Source of the DNA: Saprospiraceae bacterium | GTDB lineage: Bacteria; Bacteroidota; Bacteroidia; Chitinophagales; Saprospiraceae | Length of the DNA stretch: 43,188 bases | Assembly: GCA_015490715.1 (NCBI GenBank) | Contig: WFXH01000059.1 | Span: 1 to 43,188 of the forward strand | Direction of reading: 5' to 3' | Shown: in pieces, positions 15,889 to 24,459 of the stretch | How positions within the stretch are numbered: the first letter of the stretch is position 1 | Layout: each line of letters opens with the position of its first letter | Position numbers and translations under genes: made by a program | The notes under the pieces: model-generated | Seen by the model: only the letters and a program-made list of their open reading frames with translations | Databases searched by the model: none | What the model was told of the DNA's origin: nothing

Positions 15889-16335
15889 ATGAAGCTCAGG
15901 GGTGAAGGATTAGTCCAAGCGCCGGTCGAACGCGTGTGGCAATACTTGCACGACCCGGCGGTATTAAAGGAAATCACCCCCTTTGTGACGCGGTTGGATC
16001 GGGTCGAGGGCAATACATACACTTCGGAGTCGGAAGTCAAGGTGGGGCCGATACGCGGTACATTTCGAGGGAAGCTGCGGATCGAAGATATCGAGCCACT
16101 AAAGGAATTTGCGGTGATTTTGGAGCAGGGCAGCACGATGGGCCAATCGTCGGTGGAAATGCGCATACGTCTCCAAGAAGAGGAGGAGGGCACGCGGATC
16201 GAGTATGAGGGGGATGCCCGCATGAGTGGATTGCTGGCGCGGATGGGGCAGCGATTGATTGGGAGTACGGTCAAAAAAGTAGCGGGGGAGTTTTTTACCA
16301 ACCTGCAACACCGTCTCCAGGAGGATTGGGCCTGA
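15889..16335 (+). CDS. CoxG-like SRPBCC-domain protein
   Basis: This 148-residue helix-grip (SRPBCC/START-like) protein of the CoxG family begins with the typical LVQAPVERVWQYLHDPAVLKEITP. It has the conserved core KVGPIRGTFRGKLRIEDI and ends with a helix carrying MGQRLIGSTVKKVAGEFF. CoxG proteins help assemble or recruit CO-dehydrogenase-family enzymes to the membrane. The fold binds hydrophobic ligands. It heads the operon with the three hydroxylase subunits, and its promoter is the 15831-15860 site. A GTATGAAAT word lies in the spacer after it. Confidence 0.88.
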   Translation: MKLRGEGLVQAPVERVWQYLHDPAVLKEITPFVTRLDRVEGNTYTSESEVKVGPIRGTFRGKLRIEDIEPLKEFAVILEQGSTMGQSSVEMRIRLQEEEEGTRIEYEGDARMSGLLARMGQRLIGSTVKKVAGEFFTNLQHRLQEDWA

Positions 16336-16368
16336 ATCCATCACTGAGGCGACAAAAATTTCATACCT

Positions 16369-16839
16369 ATGAAAGTATCCATCACGGTCAACGGCAGGGA
16401 GTATACCCATGAGGTAGAGCCCCGCATGAGCCTTGCGCAATATCTGCGGGAGGTTCTCCGACTGACGGGCACGCACATCGGCTGCGATACCTCGAGCTGT
16501 GGGGCATGTACCGTTTTACTGGATGGCAGTGCTGTAAAATCGTGCACGGTGTTGGCGGTGCAGGCCGACGGGCGCGAGGTGACCACCATTGAAGGACTTG
16601 CACGTAATGGAACGCTCCATCCCATTCAGCAGGCATTTAAGGAGATGCACGGATTGCAGTGCGGATTTTGTACCCCCGGCATGATCATGACGGCGTATGA
16701 AATATTGAAGCAGCATCCACAACCGACGGAAGAGCAGATCCGCCACGGATTAGAAGGCAATTTCTGTCGATGTACGGGTTATCACAACATTGTACGGTCT
16801 ATACAGCGTGCAGCAGAGCTCATGGCATCGAACGCTTAA
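16369..16839 (+). CDS. 2Fe-2S subunit of a xanthine-dehydrogenase-family hydroxylase (CoxS-like)
   Basis: This 156-residue small subunit carries two [2Fe-2S] clusters that pass electrons from the molybdenum site to FAD. The plant-ferredoxin-type cluster uses C39, C44, C47 and C59 (in [15 protein letters not shown] and KSC). The second, in the all-helical domain, uses C98, C101, C133 and C135 (CGFCTPG and CRCTGY). All eight cysteines are present. It starts at ATG 16369, ten bases after a GTATGAAAT word (in reverse), and is followed 18 bases later by the large subunit. It is cytosolic: there is no twin-arginine signal. Confidence 0.95.
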   Translation: MKVSITVNGREYTHEVEPRMSLAQYLREVLRLTGTHIGCDTSSCGACTVLLDGSAVKSCTVLAVQADGREVTTIEGLARNGTLHPIQQAFKEMHGLQCGFCTPGMIMTAYEILKQHPQPTEEQIRHGLEGNFCRCTGYHNIVRSIQRAAELMASNA

Positions 16840-16857
16840 CTTTTAAAACGAACTAAG

Positions 16858-19242
16858 ATGGGAAAGTACATAGGCAAATCGGTCTATCGGGTTGAAGACG
16901 ATCGCTTTGTTACGGGTAAGGGCAAGTATACGGACGATATTGTATTGCCTGGCATGGTGTACGTGGCCTTTGTGCGATCGCCCTATGCGCATGCGCGCAT
17001 CCTATCGATTGACACTTCGCAGGCACGTGCTGCGGAGGGAGTGGTTGGAGTGTTTACGGGAGAGGACGAATGTGGTCAATACGGAGTGCCCTGTGGATGG
17101 CAGGTCAACTTCAAGAATGGAGAGACGATGCGCGAGCCGAAGCAGCCGCTATTGGCGGTGGGGAAGGTGCGTTTTGTAGGAGAGCCGGTGGCGGTGGTAG
17201 TGGCGGAGAGTATGGCACAGGCGCGCGATGCCGCCGAGCTTGTGCAAGTGGATTATGAGGAATTGCCTGCGGTAGTTGATCCCAAGGCAGCGATGGAACC
17301 GGGAGCACCTCTGGTACACGACGAGTTTCCCGACAATGCGGCTTTTGACTGGTGTTTGGGCAACGATCGGGCAGAAGTGGAGGCCGCCTTGGCCAATGCG
17401 CATCACGTCACGGAGCTCCGCTACCGTCAAAATCGCCTTGCTCCCAATGCGATTGAGCCACGCAGCTACATTGCCGATTACAATGCCGTCGAAGATAAGT
17501 GGACACTCTATACCGCCACGCAAAATCCGCATCTGATCCGCCTATTGCTCTGTGCATTTACTCTCGGCATTCCCGAGCACAAGGTGCATGTGGTCTCGTA
17601 TGATGTGGGGGGAGGCTTTGGCAGCAAGATCTTTCACTATCGGGAGGAGGCGTTGGTGACCTGGCTCTCCAAGCAGGTGGGCAGGCCGGTCAAGTGGACG
17701 GCGGATCGCAGCGAGGCCTTTTTGATGGATTGTCATGGGAGGGATCACGTCGTGCATGCGCGCATGGGATTTGATGCGGAGGGCAAGATTGTTGCGGTGT
17801 TGGCCGATGAGTATTGCAACATGGGTGCGTATCTATCGACGTTTGCACCTGCGATTCCGACGTATTTGCACGGTACGTTGTTTCAGGGCTTGTACACCAC
17901 TCCTTTGATACACGTCAATGTGATAGCGCCCTTTACGCATACAACGCCGGTAGATGCCTTACGTGGGGCGGGTCGGCCGGAGGCGACGTATTTGCTCGAG
18001 CGACTCATTGAGACGGGTGCGCGCGAAATGGGTATGGATCCGGTAGAGATACGCAAGAAAAATTTCATACCGCCCTTTGACGGTGTTGAAACTCCGGGGT
18101 ATCAGACCCAGGTAGCGTTGCAGTACGACAGTGGCAATTACGAAGGGGCGTTGAACAAGTTGCTCTCGATCGTCGATTACGAGGAATTTCGAGCGCAGCA
18201 AGAAGCGGCGCGCAAAGAGGGAAGATATCTCGGTATAGGGTTTTCGACCTACATTGAGGCATGCGGCATCGCTCCGTCTGCGGTGGTTGGAGCCTTGGGT
18301 GCGCGAGCGGGCTTGTATGAGGTAGGGCATGTGCGCGTTCAGCCGACGGGCAAGGTATCGGTCTATACGGGATCCCATTCGCATGGACAGGGTCATGAGA
18401 CCACTTTTGCCCAGATTGTGGCCGACATGCTCGGCATTTCGATCGACGATGTAGAGGTCGTGCACGGCGATACGGAGAAGGTTGCCTTTGGCATGGGCAC
18501 CTACGGATCGAGGAGCCTTGCGGTGGGAGGAAGTGCCATTGTCAAGAGCGTGGAGAAAATCCTCGAAAAGGGAGCGCGCATCGCTGCCCACAAACTCGAA
18601 TGCGCCGTCGAGGACCTTGAATACAGCGAAGGCAAATGGACGGTCAAGGGCACGGACAGATCCGTATCCTTTGGTGAGGTGGCATTGACGGCCTATGTGC
18701 CCCACGTCTACCCGCAGGGGGAGGAGCCGGGTTTGGATTTTTCGAGTTTTTACGATCCTGTCAACTTCACCTATCCCTTTGGTGCCCACGCGGCGATTGT
18801 GGAGGTCGATGTAGAGACGGGCAAGGTGCAGATACTGCGTTATGTGGCAGTCGATGATGTGGGCAATGTCATCAACCCGATGATCGTCGATGGGCAGGTA
18901 CATGGGGGTGTGGTACACGGCATTGGTCAAGCCCTGTTGGAGGAGGTGGTCTACGATTCCGATGGCCAGCTACTCACGGGTTCTTATATGGATTACACTA
19001 TGCCACGAGCCGACGACGTGCCCTTTATCGAGACGGATCGGACGACGACGCCGTGTCCGCACAATCCCTTAGGGGTGAAGGGTGTGGGCGAAGCGGGCAC
19101 CATAGCGTCGCCAGCAGCTATCGTCAATGCTGTCGTCGATGCTCTTTGGCCCTTAGGAGTGCGCGATATACAGATGCCGCTCACTCCGCTAAGGGTATGG
19201 CAGGCCATTCAAAAGGCGTCGAATGGGGGATCTCAGGTATGA
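16858..19242 (+). CDS. Molybdopterin-binding large subunit, xanthine-dehydrogenase/CoxL family (not form I CODH)
   Basis: This 794-residue catalytic subunit holds the molybdenum cofactor and oxidises an aldehyde, N-heterocycle or similar substrate using water. It opens with GKSVYRVEDDRFVTGKGKYTDD. The cofactor-binding GGGFGSK segment is near 250, the active-site loop reads DALRGAGR near 366-372, and the catalytic Glu lies in GVKGVGEAG near 739-746. Genuine aerobic CO dehydrogenases (form I) carry AYxCSFR in the loop. The RGAGR pattern is that of the form II / other-substrate branch, so CO is unlikely to be the main substrate. The subunits come in small-large-medium order. Confidence 0.93.
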   Translation: MGKYIGKSVYRVEDDRFVTGKGKYTDDIVLPGMVYVAFVRSPYAHARILSIDTSQARAAEGVVGVFTGEDECGQYGVPCGWQVNFKNGETMREPKQPLLAVGKVRFVGEPVAVVVAESMAQARDAAELVQVDYEELPAVVDPKAAMEPGAPLVHDEFPDNAAFDWCLGNDRAEVEAALANAHHVTELRYRQNRLAPNAIEPRSYIADYNAVEDKWTLYTATQNPHLIRLLLCAFTLGIPEHKVHVVSYDVGGGFGSKIFHYREEALVTWLSKQVGRPVKWTADRSEAFLMDCHGRDHVVHARMGFDAEGKIVAVLADEYCNMGAYLSTFAPAIPTYLHGTLFQGLYTTPLIHVNVIAPFTHTTPVDALRGAGRPEATYLLERLIETGAREMGMDPVEIRKKNFIPPFDGVETPGYQTQVALQYDSGNYEGALNKLLSIVDYEEFRAQQEAARKEGRYLGIGFSTYIEACGIAPSAVVGALGARAGLYEVGHVRVQPTGKVSVYTGSHSHGQGHETTFAQIVADMLGISIDDVEVVHGDTEKVAFGMGTYGSRSLAVGGSAIVKSVEKILEKGARIAAHKLECAVEDLEYSEGKWTVKGTDRSVSFGEVALTAYVPHVYPQGEEPGLDFSSFYDPVNFTYPFGAHAAIVEVDVETGKVQILRYVAVDDVGNVINPMIVDGQVHGGVVHGIGQALLEEVVYDSDGQLLTGSYMDYTMPRADDVPFIETDRTTTPCPHNPLGVKGVGEAGTIASPAAIVNAVVDALWPLGVRDIQMPLTPLRVWQAIQKASNGGSQV

Positions 19243-19262
19243 AATGGTAAAACTCAAACGAT

Positions 19263-20069
19263 ATGATACCAGCTACATTTGAATACAAACGGGCTCAAAC
19301 GGTAGAAGAGGCCATCCAGTGGCTCGGTCAATACGGTGATGAGGCCAAAGTGCTCGCGGGAGGGCACAGTTTGATTCCATCGATGAAGCTCCGCCTAAGT
19401 CGCCCGGCGGTGTTGATCGACATAGGTCGAATTGAAGCACTTCGAGGCATACGCGAAGAGGGGGATGTGCTCGCGATTGGGGCCAACACTACGCATGCAG
19501 TGATTGCATCTTCGCCCCTGGTGGAGGCGCACGCCAATGTCTTATCGCAATCGGCGGGGAGCATAGGGGATGTGCAAGTGCGCAATGTCGGCACCATAGG
19601 GGGAAGCCTTGCCCATGCGGATCCAGCAGCCGACTATCCCGCAGCGATATTAGCAAGTGAGGCCGTCATTGTGGTACAAGGCCCTCAGGGGAAGCGTGAA
19701 GTGCGCGCGGAGGATTTTTTTGTCGGCATGTTTACTACGGCGCTGGAAGAGCAGGAGATCATCGTGGAAGTACGCGTACCCAAGGGCAGCAATGGCGTGT
19801 ATTTGAAGTTTAAGCAACCTGCTTCGCGTTTTGCGCTGGTAGGTGTGGCTGCAGTGAAGCGAGGTGGTGGGGTGAATGTGGGCATTACGGGTGCTTCGGA
19901 TACCCCTTATCGCGCCAAAGCGGTTGAGCAGGCCTATCCTCAAGAAGGAGTGGAAGCTGCAAAATACGCTGCCGAAGGTGTTGAAATGCTCGAAGATCAC
20001 TTTGCCACGGCGGAATATCGAGCGCATCTGGCACGAGTGTTGACGCGACGAGCTTTAGAAGCGTTGTAG
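19263..20069 (+). CDS. FAD-binding medium subunit of the hydroxylase (CoxM-like)
   Basis: This 268-residue FAD subunit accepts electrons from the 2Fe-2S subunit and passes them to the quinone pool or NAD. FAD-binding motifs are present: AGGHSLIPSMKLR (32-44) and TIGGSLAHADPAADYP (about 111-126). The C-terminal CODH-type domain follows to residue 268. It starts at ATG 19263, 20 bases after the large-subunit stop, and is the last gene of the operon. A GTATGAAAT word sits across the stop of the preceding gene. Confidence 0.93.
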   Translation: MIPATFEYKRAQTVEEAIQWLGQYGDEAKVLAGGHSLIPSMKLRLSRPAVLIDIGRIEALRGIREEGDVLAIGANTTHAVIASSPLVEAHANVLSQSAGSIGDVQVRNVGTIGGSLAHADPAADYPAAILASEAVIVVQGPQGKREVRAEDFFVGMFTTALEEQEIIVEVRVPKGSNGVYLKFKQPASRFALVGVAAVKRGGGVNVGITGASDTPYRAKAVEQAYPQEGVEAAKYAAEGVEMLEDHFATAEYRAHLARVLTRRALEAL

Positions 20070-20151
20070 GTTATTGTCGGCATTTTCAACATTGCAATGT
20101 GCCCACTCTATTGGCCATTGTGGAGTGAACAATCCCCATGCCTTAGCGGTA

Positions 20152-20191
20152 TTTTACACTGTACGCTATTGATCAGTGCAGTGAAGTAAAA
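20152..20191. promoter_or_regulatory. Bulged inverted repeat between the hydroxylase operon and the phosphoesterase gene
   Basis: TTTTACACTG (20152-20161) pairs with CAGT (20179-20182) and, after a 3-base bulge, GTAAAA (20186-20191): ten base pairs around a 17-nt loop. It may terminate the upstream operon or act as an operator for the next gene, whose ATG is 9 bases downstream. There is no strong T-run. Confidence 0.3.
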
Positions 20192-20199
20192 TTGAGTGT

Positions 20200-20970
20200 A
20201 TGGGGTTTCGCATAGCGCAAGTGACCGATACCCATATAGGTAAGGAGGGTGAGTATCCATATGGCGTCGATGTGCGGGCCAATTTTATGCGCATTCTCAA
20301 AGATATCGAAGCGCTTGGCCCGGATCTCATCGTACACACCGGGGATATGGTGTTTCGGGATCCCGATGAGGGCATCTATCGATGGATCAAACGACAGCTG
20401 GACCCTCTGTCCATTCCGTATTACGCGATTTCGGGCAACCACGACGATTCGGCGGTGATGAAGGAGGTGTTTGCGCTGCCGGGGGAGTTGCGGTCGGGTC
20501 GGTGGTATACTGCTATGCTAAAGGAGGGTATTCAATTGCTCTTCCTGGATAGTGGAGTGGGCGATATCGATGGGGAACAGTTGCAATGGCTCGGTAAGCG
20601 ACTGAAAGAGCGTGTCGATGCGCACATTGTTTTCGTCCATCATCCCGTACTGGAAGCGGGGGTACCCTACATGGAGGCAAACTATCGCCTGGCAAATCAG
20701 GAACAGTTGCGGAAGATTTTGGGAAGTGCAGGATCGGAGGTGTATGTGTTTTGTGGGCATTACCACGTGCATCGGACGAGTACACAAGGGCACATTCATC
20801 AGCACATCACGCCATCGTGTTTTTTTCAGATCGATGCCCATAGGGAGGACTTTGGCATTGATCACTATCGCATTGGGTGGCGGATGATCGAGTGGCAAGA
20901 CGGTCTGTTGAGGCATTACGTGCGGTATCATGATGGTGTAGTGCTGCAGTCGGAACAAAGTGCGGATTGA
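20200..20970 (+). CDS. Calcineurin-like metallophosphoesterase (CpdA/Icc-like)
   Basis: This 256-residue dinuclear-metal phosphoesterase shows the five signature blocks in order: DTHIG (9-13), HTGDMV (46-51), SGNHDD (78-83), VHHP near 150 and CGHYHVHR near 188-194. The compact size and the order suggest the cyclic-nucleotide phosphodiesterase (CpdA/Icc) group. The sequence does not separate cAMP hydrolysis from other phosphodiester substrates. The stop overlaps the ATG of trmB by one base (TGATG), so the two genes are coupled. Confidence 0.88.
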   Translation: MGFRIAQVTDTHIGKEGEYPYGVDVRANFMRILKDIEALGPDLIVHTGDMVFRDPDEGIYRWIKRQLDPLSIPYYAISGNHDDSAVMKEVFALPGELRSGRWYTAMLKEGIQLLFLDSGVGDIDGEQLQWLGKRLKERVDAHIVFVHHPVLEAGVPYMEANYRLANQEQLRKILGSAGSEVYVFCGHYHVHRTSTQGHIHQHITPSCFFQIDAHREDFGIDHYRIGWRMIEWQDGLLRHYVRYHDGVVLQSEQSAD

Positions 20971-21686
20971 TGGGCAAGGGCAAGTTGCGGAAGTTTGCAG
21001 AGCTGGCGCGTTTTCCCCATGTCTTTGAAAACTTTTCTCACACGCATCCCGAGTTGATTGGGAAGGAAGGGGAGGTAGTGGATTTTCGCGGGCGATGGTC
21101 GCGGGATTTTTTTGGCAACGATCGCCCGTTGGTGTTGGAATTGGCCTGTGGGAGGGGGGAGTACACGGTGGAGTTGGCTCGTCGGTATCCGGAGAAAAAT
21201 TTCATAGGGATCGACATAAAAGGAGCGCGCATATGGGCGGGGGCGCGGCAGGCGCTTGAGGAGGGTTTGGGAAATGTGGCCTTTGTGCGCACGCGCATCG
21301 AGCATATCGATGCCTTCTTTGGTCGGGGGGAGGTCCATGCCCTGTGGATCACCTTTCCGGATCCGTATCCGCGCAAGAGCAAGGCCAACAAGCGGCTTAC
21401 GTCGCCGTATTTTTTGGATCTCTACCGCAAGATCCTCGCTGAAGGGGCGGAGCTGCATCTCAAGACGGACAACGAGCTGTTGTACGATTTTACATTGGAA
21501 GTGCTCTCGCAGCGAGGAGATTACGAGTTGGAGGTTTGGTCGGAGGATATACACGCAGAGGGACGGTCATTGCATAGGGATCTCGACATTTGCACGTATT
21601 ACGAGCGGATGCATTTGCGTGAGGGAAGGACGATCAAGTACGTGCGGTGGCGCTATAGGGGTATGGTTCACTCTTCTTCGGGGTAG
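20970..21686 (+). CDS. trmB: tRNA (guanine-46-N7)-methyltransferase TrmB
   Basis: TrmB methylates G46 in the variable loop of tRNAs with S-adenosylmethionine. The 238-residue protein has the SAM-binding motif LELACGRGEYTVELA near 54-68, the GIDIKGARIW segment, and the family hallmark ITFPDPYPRKSKANKRLTSP that contacts tRNA. The start is ATG 20970, overlapping the previous stop. The last 19 bases overlap, tail to tail, the 3' end of rnr on the other strand. Confidence 0.94.
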   Translation: MGKGKLRKFAELARFPHVFENFSHTHPELIGKEGEVVDFRGRWSRDFFGNDRPLVLELACGRGEYTVELARRYPEKNFIGIDIKGARIWAGARQALEEGLGNVAFVRTRIEHIDAFFGRGEVHALWITFPDPYPRKSKANKRLTSPYFLDLYRKILAEGAELHLKTDNELLYDFTLEVLSQRGDYELEVWSEDIHAEGRSLHRDLDICTYYERMHLREGRTIKYVRWRYRGMVHSSSG

Positions 21687-23836
21687 TCGTCGTAATCGAC
21701 CCATTCGAATTCGACGCGGCGGGTAGCGAGGTCGGCATCGACGACGCGCACGCGGAGGGGATCGCCAATTTTAATTTTCCGTTGGGAGAAGTAGCCGTAG
21801 GCTTGGTGTTGGTCTTCGCTGAGTATGAAATTGTCGGGCAGGGTATCGAAGGGGATGAAACCTTCGATGAGGGTTTCGGGGAGTACGGCAAAGATGCCGC
21901 TTTCGATGAGTCCGGAGATTTGGGCGTCGAACACTTCTCCGATATGATGTCGGATGTATTCGACCTGGAAGTAGCGTATGGATTCGCGTTCTGCTTCGAG
22001 GGCGGCTCTTTCGCGTTGTGAGATGTGGGTGCAAATGCGTTGGAGCTTTTCGGGGTTGACGGTTTGGCCGCGATCGAGTTTTTCGAGGATGCGATGGACG
22101 ACCAGGTCGGCGTAGCGGCGGATGGGCGAGGTAAAGTGGGTGTAGTATTCGAAGCCGAGGCCGAAGTGGCCGATATTTTGGGTGTGGTATTCTGCTTTCG
22201 CCATGGTACGTATGGCGAGGGGACCGAGGAAGCGGTATCTTTCGTCGGTTTCGGTGATTTGGGCGAGCTGGTTGAAAGAGTCGACGATTTGTTTGGGGGT
22301 GTCGAATTTTAGATGCAGACCCATAGCCCGGGTGAAGAGAGCGAAGTCCTGAATTTTTTCGGGATCGGGGTGATCGTGGATGCGGTAGACGAAGGGGATG
22401 GTCTTGTTTTTGCTCTTTTTCTGAATTTCGCGGGCTACGGTGCGGTTGGCGAGGAGCATAAAATCTTCGATGAGCATGTGGGTGTGGAGGCGTTCTTTGC
22501 GTCCGAGGAAGAGGATGCGTCCGTTTTGGTCGAGTCGGTATTGGATTTCGTCGATATTGAAGTCGATGCTACCTTCCTGGAAGCGCTTTTTACGGAGGTT
22601 TTGCGCGATTTGATGGAGCACGGACAGCTTCGGGTACCACTTTCCGCGGCGGCTGTCGAGTACTTCTTGGGCTTCGGAGTAGGTGAAGCGCTTATCGGAG
22701 TGGATGACGGTTTTGGCGATGGTGTAGTGATGTACTTTGCCGGAGAGGTCGATGGTGAAGAGCACGGAGAAGCAACGCTTGTCTTTGCCGGGTCGGAGGG
22801 AGCAGTAGTCGTTGGAGAGGCGCTCGGGCAACATGGGAAGGACTCGGTTGATGAGGTAGACGGAGTTGCCGCGGCGCAGGGCTTCTCTATCAAGGGCGGA
22901 GTTTTCTGCCACGTAGTGGCTGACGTCGGCAATGTGTACGCCTATTTGATAAGTGTCGCCTTTGAGGTGTTGTACGGAGAGGGCATCGTCGAAGTCTTTA
23001 GCGTCGTCGGGGTCAATGGTAAAGGTGGGGATATGTCGAAGGTCGAGACGCTGTTGCAACTCTTCTTCGGGGATTTCGTCGGAGAGCTGTTGGAGTTCGT
23101 CGTACACTTCTGGGGGAAACTCGAGTGGGAAGCCCTTTTGGAGGAGTATGGCATTCATTTCGACTTCGTGGCTGCCGGCGGGGCCGAGGGTGAATTCGAC
23201 TTTGCCAAGGGGTATGCCTCGGGATTTTTCTTTCCAGTCGATGACTTTGAGGGCGACTTTGTAGCCCTCTTCGATATGGAGATGTGGAGGGATGTCTACG
23301 ATGCGGATGTCGAATTCGAAGGCCATGCCCTGTGACACGCGAGCGAAGAGGGATTTTCCGCTGCGGTAGACGACGCCGACGTAGAGCTCGCGAGCGCGTT
23401 TGATCACGCGGAGGACGCGCCCTTGGGGATTGCGTCCTTTGGGGGTACGGGTGATGAGCACTTCGACGGTGTCGCCATCAAGGGCTGTGGAGAGGTGTTT
23501 GGCGGGTACGAAGATGTCGCGCGCGTAATTGGGACTGATGATGTAGGCAGCGCCTGAGCGGATCATGTCGACGGTGCCCTGTACGATGCGAGGGTCTTTT
23601 TTAAGAATGCGGTAGGTGTATTTGTTGCGATGGACGCGCTCGATTTTACCCTCGTGGAGGAGCTCGGCCAATGCGTGTTGGATATCGGAGGAGGGAATGG
23701 CTTTTTTACGCGAGCTGTTGATTTTTTTGGCGAGTTGTCGGACGGTAAAGCTCTTAGGGTAGTGTTGGCGTAGGGTTTCGAGCAAGGTGTTTTTTAGAGC
23801 TTGCCGACGATTTGGTCGTACTTTTCTCTTTTTCAT
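21668..23836 (-). CDS. rnr: Ribonuclease R
   Basis: RNase R is a 3'-to-5' exoribonuclease that degrades structured RNA and defective rRNA/tRNA. The 722-residue protein has an N-terminal winged-helix region rich in Lys/Arg (1-75), two cold-shock domains (about 85-240), and the RNB catalytic domain. The metal-binding Asp cluster is in IDPDDAKDFDDAL near 280-292, and SPIRRYADL appears later. A C-terminal S1 domain (about 635-712) ends in an acidic tail. Its ATG overlaps the stop of the upstream unknown gene (ATGA), placing it third in the rlmN operon. Its 3' end overlaps trmB by 19 bases, so one transcript must cross the other. Confidence 0.95.
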   Translation of the reverse strand: MKKRKVRPNRRQALKNTLLETLRQHYPKSFTVRQLAKKINSSRKKAIPSSDIQHALAELLHEGKIERVHRNKYTYRILKKDPRIVQGTVDMIRSGAAYIISPNYARDIFVPAKHLSTALDGDTVEVLITRTPKGRNPQGRVLRVIKRARELYVGVVYRSGKSLFARVSQGMAFEFDIRIVDIPPHLHIEEGYKVALKVIDWKEKSRGIPLGKVEFTLGPAGSHEVEMNAILLQKGFPLEFPPEVYDELQQLSDEIPEEELQQRLDLRHIPTFTIDPDDAKDFDDALSVQHLKGDTYQIGVHIADVSHYVAENSALDREALRRGNSVYLINRVLPMLPERLSNDYCSLRPGKDKRCFSVLFTIDLSGKVHHYTIAKTVIHSDKRFTYSEAQEVLDSRRGKWYPKLSVLHQIAQNLRKKRFQEGSIDFNIDEIQYRLDQNGRILFLGRKERLHTHMLIEDFMLLANRTVAREIQKKSKNKTIPFVYRIHDHPDPEKIQDFALFTRAMGLHLKFDTPKQIVDSFNQLAQITETDERYRFLGPLAIRTMAKAEYHTQNIGHFGLGFEYYTHFTSPIRRYADLVVHRILEKLDRGQTVNPEKLQRICTHISQRERAALEAERESIRYFQVEYIRHHIGEVFDAQISGLIESGIFAVLPETLIEGFIPFDTLPDNFILSEDQHQAYGYFSQRKIKIGDPLRVRVVDADLATRRVEFEWVDYDDYPEEE

Positions 23837-24459
23837 TGAAAGAGATTGTCGGTATCTTCGATTTGGATTTGGCCGTCGGGGAGGATTTCGGCTTCTAAGG
23901 CGTAAGTAGAGGTAGGATCGTAGGTGCTTTCGTCTTCGGCGAGGACTTTGCCTGCGGTCATGTGGATGATCCAGTCTTCGTCGATGTGGGCGGTGAGTCG
24001 TGCGATGTATTTACCGTCGGATTTGATGCCGGCGATGACGAGACGTGCGATGATGCGACCGCGTTTGTCGACGGTCAGGAGGATGTACTGTTGATCCATG
24101 AGTCCGCCCTTCCAGTAGACGAGCACTTCGAAGCCCTGGGGGTGCGGAATGCGGAAGCAGGGCATGTATTCGGTATATTCGTCGTCGTCGTCGGTGCGCA
24201 GGAAGGTCTTTTCGACGCGTTGGGGGAAGGGCTTGTTGTATTGATTGAATACGTGAATGGTCTGGTCGGTGAGGGTGACGGGCAGGGTCACTTCGGGAAA
24301 GGCTGCGCGGAAGTCTTCGTAATCGCTTTGGAGCAATTGGCGCAGGGAGATGCGCGCATCTTCTTCGAGAGGCATTTCGGGTATTTGACCGTCGGGAAAC
24401 ATCCAGCGGATGAGGTCGATATTGGGATGTTTGTTTTCTTCTTTTTTTTCTTTGGTCAT
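23833..24459 (-). CDS. Unrecognised acidic protein between rlmN and rnr
   Basis: This 208-residue protein has no signal peptide or membrane helix that I can see. It is acidic, with a charged head (MTKEKKEENKHPN) and a mostly beta-strand-like core rich in aromatic and charged residues, for example VYWKGGLMDQQYILLTVDKRGRII. I do not recognise a family. It is tied to its neighbours by 4-base ATGA overlaps at both ends: with rlmN upstream and rnr downstream. Translational coupling to an rRNA methylase and an RNA-degrading enzyme suggests a role in RNA or ribosome quality control, but that is guilt by association only. Confidence 0.8.
   Translation of the reverse strand: MTKEKKEENKHPNIDLIRWMFPDGQIPEMPLEEDARISLRQLLQSDYEDFRAAFPEVTLPVTLTDQTIHVFNQYNKPFPQRVEKTFLRTDDDDEYTEYMPCFRIPHPQGFEVLVYWKGGLMDQQYILLTVDKRGRIIARLVIAGIKSDGKYIARLTAHIDEDWIIHMTAGKVLAEDESTYDPTSTYALEAEILPDGQIQIEDTDNLFQ

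Noticed and set aside
16858-19242. Annotation as true aerobic CO dehydrogenase (form I)
   Set aside because: The active-site loop reads ALRGAGR and lacks the AYxCSFR motif that defines form I enzymes.
22313-23335. 340-codon plus-strand frame opposite rnr
   Set aside because: Antisense to the RNB and cold-shock region of RNase R; no motif and skewed composition.
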